NCBI GenBank assembly: GCA_900555005.1
Contig: USJM01000099.1
Coordinates: 1 to 6,806 of the forward strand
Reading direction: 5' to 3'
Length of the DNA: 6,806 bases
Source of the DNA: an uncultured Lachnospiraceae bacterium
GTDB lineage: Bacteria; Bacillota_A; Clostridia; Lachnospirales; Lachnospiraceae
In this document: positions 5,605-6,806 of the stretch, piece by piece
Layout: each line of letters opens with the position of its first letter
Position numbering within the stretch: position 1 is the stretch's first letter
Program-made: the position numbers and the translations under genes
Notes under the pieces: model-generated
The model's database searches: none
Seen by the model: the letters and a program-made list of their open reading frames with translations, nothing else
What the model was told of the DNA's origin: nothing

Positions 5605-6806
5605 ATGGTAAGAGAAGATGTGAGAAATGTTGCCATCATCGCGCACGTTGACCACGGCAAAACAACGCTGGTCGACTGCCTGCTGAGGCAGAGTGGTGTG
5701 TTCCGCGCAAACCAGGAGGTCGTTGACCGCGTCATGGATTCCAACGCGATCGAGCGCGAGCGCGGCATCACCATTTTGTCCAAGAACACAGCCGTCACCT
5801 ACAAGAACACGAAGATCAACATTGTGGATACCCCAGGTCATGCGGACTTCGGAGGTGAGGTGGAGCGTGTCCTGAAGATGGTCGACGGTGTCATTCTTCT
5901 TGTCGATGCTTTCGAAGGCCCGATGCCGCAGACACGCTTTGTTACCGAAAAGGCACTCGCCCTTGACCTGCCGTTTGTCATCTGCGTCAACAAGATCGAC
6001 CGCCCGGGTGCGCGCCCGGATGAGGTCGTCGATGAGACACTTGAGCTTCTGATGGATCTGAATGCCTCTGACAAGCAGCTGGACTCCCCGTTCGTTTTCG
6101 CCTCCGCGAGGGAAGGCTTTGCAGTGAAGGATCTGAATGACGAGCGCAAAAACATGGCGCCGCTGTTCGATACCATCCTGGAGCACATCCCGGCGCCGGA
6201 GGGAGATCCGGCTGGACCGCTCCAGATGCTCATATCCACAATCGATTACAATGAGTATGTCGGAAGAATCGGCATCGGAAAGATCAGCCGGGGTACCATC
6301 CGCGTCAACCAGGATGCTCTTCTGGTCAACCATCACAACAAGGACAAGCATGAAAAGGTCCGCATCACCAAGCTCTATGAGTTTGACGGTCTGAAGAAGG
6401 TTGATGTGCCGCAGGCTTCGATGGGCTCCATCGTCGCCCTTTCCGGAATCGAGGACCTGCATATCGGGGATACCGTCTGCGATCTCGGTACGCCGGACGC
6501 GATTCCGTTCCAGAAGATCGAGGATCCGACCATCTCCATGAACTTCTGTGTCAACGACAGTCCATTTGCCGGCCAGGAGGGCAAGTTTGTCACCTCCCGC
6601 CATCTCAGAGACCGTCTCTACCGTGAGCTGAATACGGATGTCTCCCTCCGTGTCGAGGACACCGACAACACCGATACCTTCAAGGTTTCCGGCAGAGGTG
6701 AGCTTCACCTGTCCGTCCTGATTGAGACGATGCGCCGCGAGGGCTATGAATTCGCAGTCTCCAAGGCGGAGGTCATCTACAAGACAGACGAGCGCGGCAG
6801 AAAGCT
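5605..6806 (+). CDS. typA: TypA/BipA ribosome-associated translational GTPase, 5' two thirds
   Basis: Translational GTPase related to EF-G and LepA that binds the ribosome and aids 50S assembly and stress adaptation. From ATG 5605 the frame is open for 400 codons and leaves the window; the family is about 610 residues, so the C-terminal third is missing. The G motifs are complete: G1 AHVDHGKT at 13-20, G2 region ERERGITI at 50-57, G3 DTPGH at 75-79, G4 NKID at 129-132 and G5 SAR at 167-169. [14 protein letters not shown] and [10 protein letters not shown] are strong TypA signatures. Domain II follows from about 205 ([17 protein letters not shown]), then the EF-G-like domain III/V region with [19 protein letters not shown] near the window end. 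AGGGAAGGAAG at 5590-5600 serves as the ribosome binding site. No frameshift is seen, in contrast to the genes on the other side. Confidence 0.95.
   Translation, partial: MVREDVRNVAIIAHVDHGKTTLVDCLLRQSGVFRANQEVVDRVMDSNAIERERGITILSKNTAVTYKNTKINIVDTPGHADFGGEVERVLKMVDGVILLVDAFEGPMPQTRFVTEKALALDLPFVICVNKIDRPGARPDEVVDETLELLMDLNASDKQLDSPFVFASAREGFAVKDLNDERKNMAPLFDTILEHIPAPEGDPAGPLQMLISTIDYNEYVGRIGIGKISRGTIRVNQDALLVNHHNKDKHEKVRITKLYEFDGLKKVDVPQASMGSIVALSGIEDLHIGDTVCDLGTPDAIPFQKIEDPTISMNFCVNDSPFAGQEGKFVTSRHLRDRLYRELNTDVSLRVEDTDNTDTFKVSGRGELHLSVLIETMRREGYEFAVSKAEVIYKTDERGRK

Noticed and set aside
5198..5611. Plus-strand frame across the cobO-typA gap, and a minus-strand 90-codon frame at 5238-5510 with RSIPQG twice
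   Set aside because: Both run through the G/C homopolymer block and give Pro/Gly runs; the repeated peptide only reflects the DNA repeat. No good ribosome binding site or homologue was recognised.
5578..6708. 376-codon open frame on the minus strand opposite typA
   Set aside because: It lies antisense to a clear typA with every G motif. Its long opening follows from GC-biased codons of typA, and its protein shows no recognisable domain.

Overview
The window looks like chromosomal DNA from a fairly GC-rich member of the Clostridia, probably a Lachnospiraceae-like anaerobe. The basis is protein style only: a Clostridia-type TypA, a clostridial M18 aminopeptidase, PepT, a CobO-type adenosyltransferase, a Firmicutes-type YkgJ cysteine-cluster protein and AAGGAGG-like ribosome binding sites. 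I saw no phage, transposon, CRISPR array, tRNA or rRNA. The content is ordinary housekeeping and peptide metabolism, and I do not see a new defence or mobile system.

Layout: five genes run leftward on the minus strand. In transcription order they are a CobO-type corrinoid adenosyltransferase (5218-4718), an M18 aminopeptidase (4613-3202), peptidase T (3186-1960), a membrane-anchored esterase of the Esterase D fold (1901-745) and a YkgJ-family cysteine-cluster protein (755 to the left edge). Spacing from the aminopeptidase onward is tight: 15 nt, 58 nt, then an 11-nt overlap. That suggests one transcript, possibly starting before cobO. Diverging from cobO, typA/bipA runs rightward from 5605 and leaves the window after 400 codons.

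The 386-nt gap between cobO and typA (5219-5604) is the most structured non-coding part. It holds a back-to-back promoter pair whose two TTGCAT boxes form an inverted repeat, a hairpin-forming direct repeat, and a block of almost pure G/C (5251-5330) with long homopolymers and quadruplex-type G-runs on both strands.

The main result is that four of the five minus-strand genes are broken by six apparent single-base deletions: one each in ykgJ, the esterase and the aminopeptidase, and three in pepT. Each is repaired by adding one base, and none needs a base removed. The repaired proteins have normal lengths and complete catalytic residues; for example, repaired PepT is 409 residues, with its metal-ligand motifs within one position of the E. 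coli numbering. This points to uncorrected sequencing or assembly deletions more than to true gene decay, although the sequence alone cannot exclude recent inactivation. cobO and the visible part of typA are intact.

Taken together, the two peptidases would finish peptide breakdown in the cytoplasm: M18 removes N-terminal residues and PepT splits tripeptides. The esterase would act at the membrane or cell surface. TypA is a ribosome-associated GTPase and the adenosyltransferase makes adenosyl-corrinoids. No clear pathway links all of these genes.
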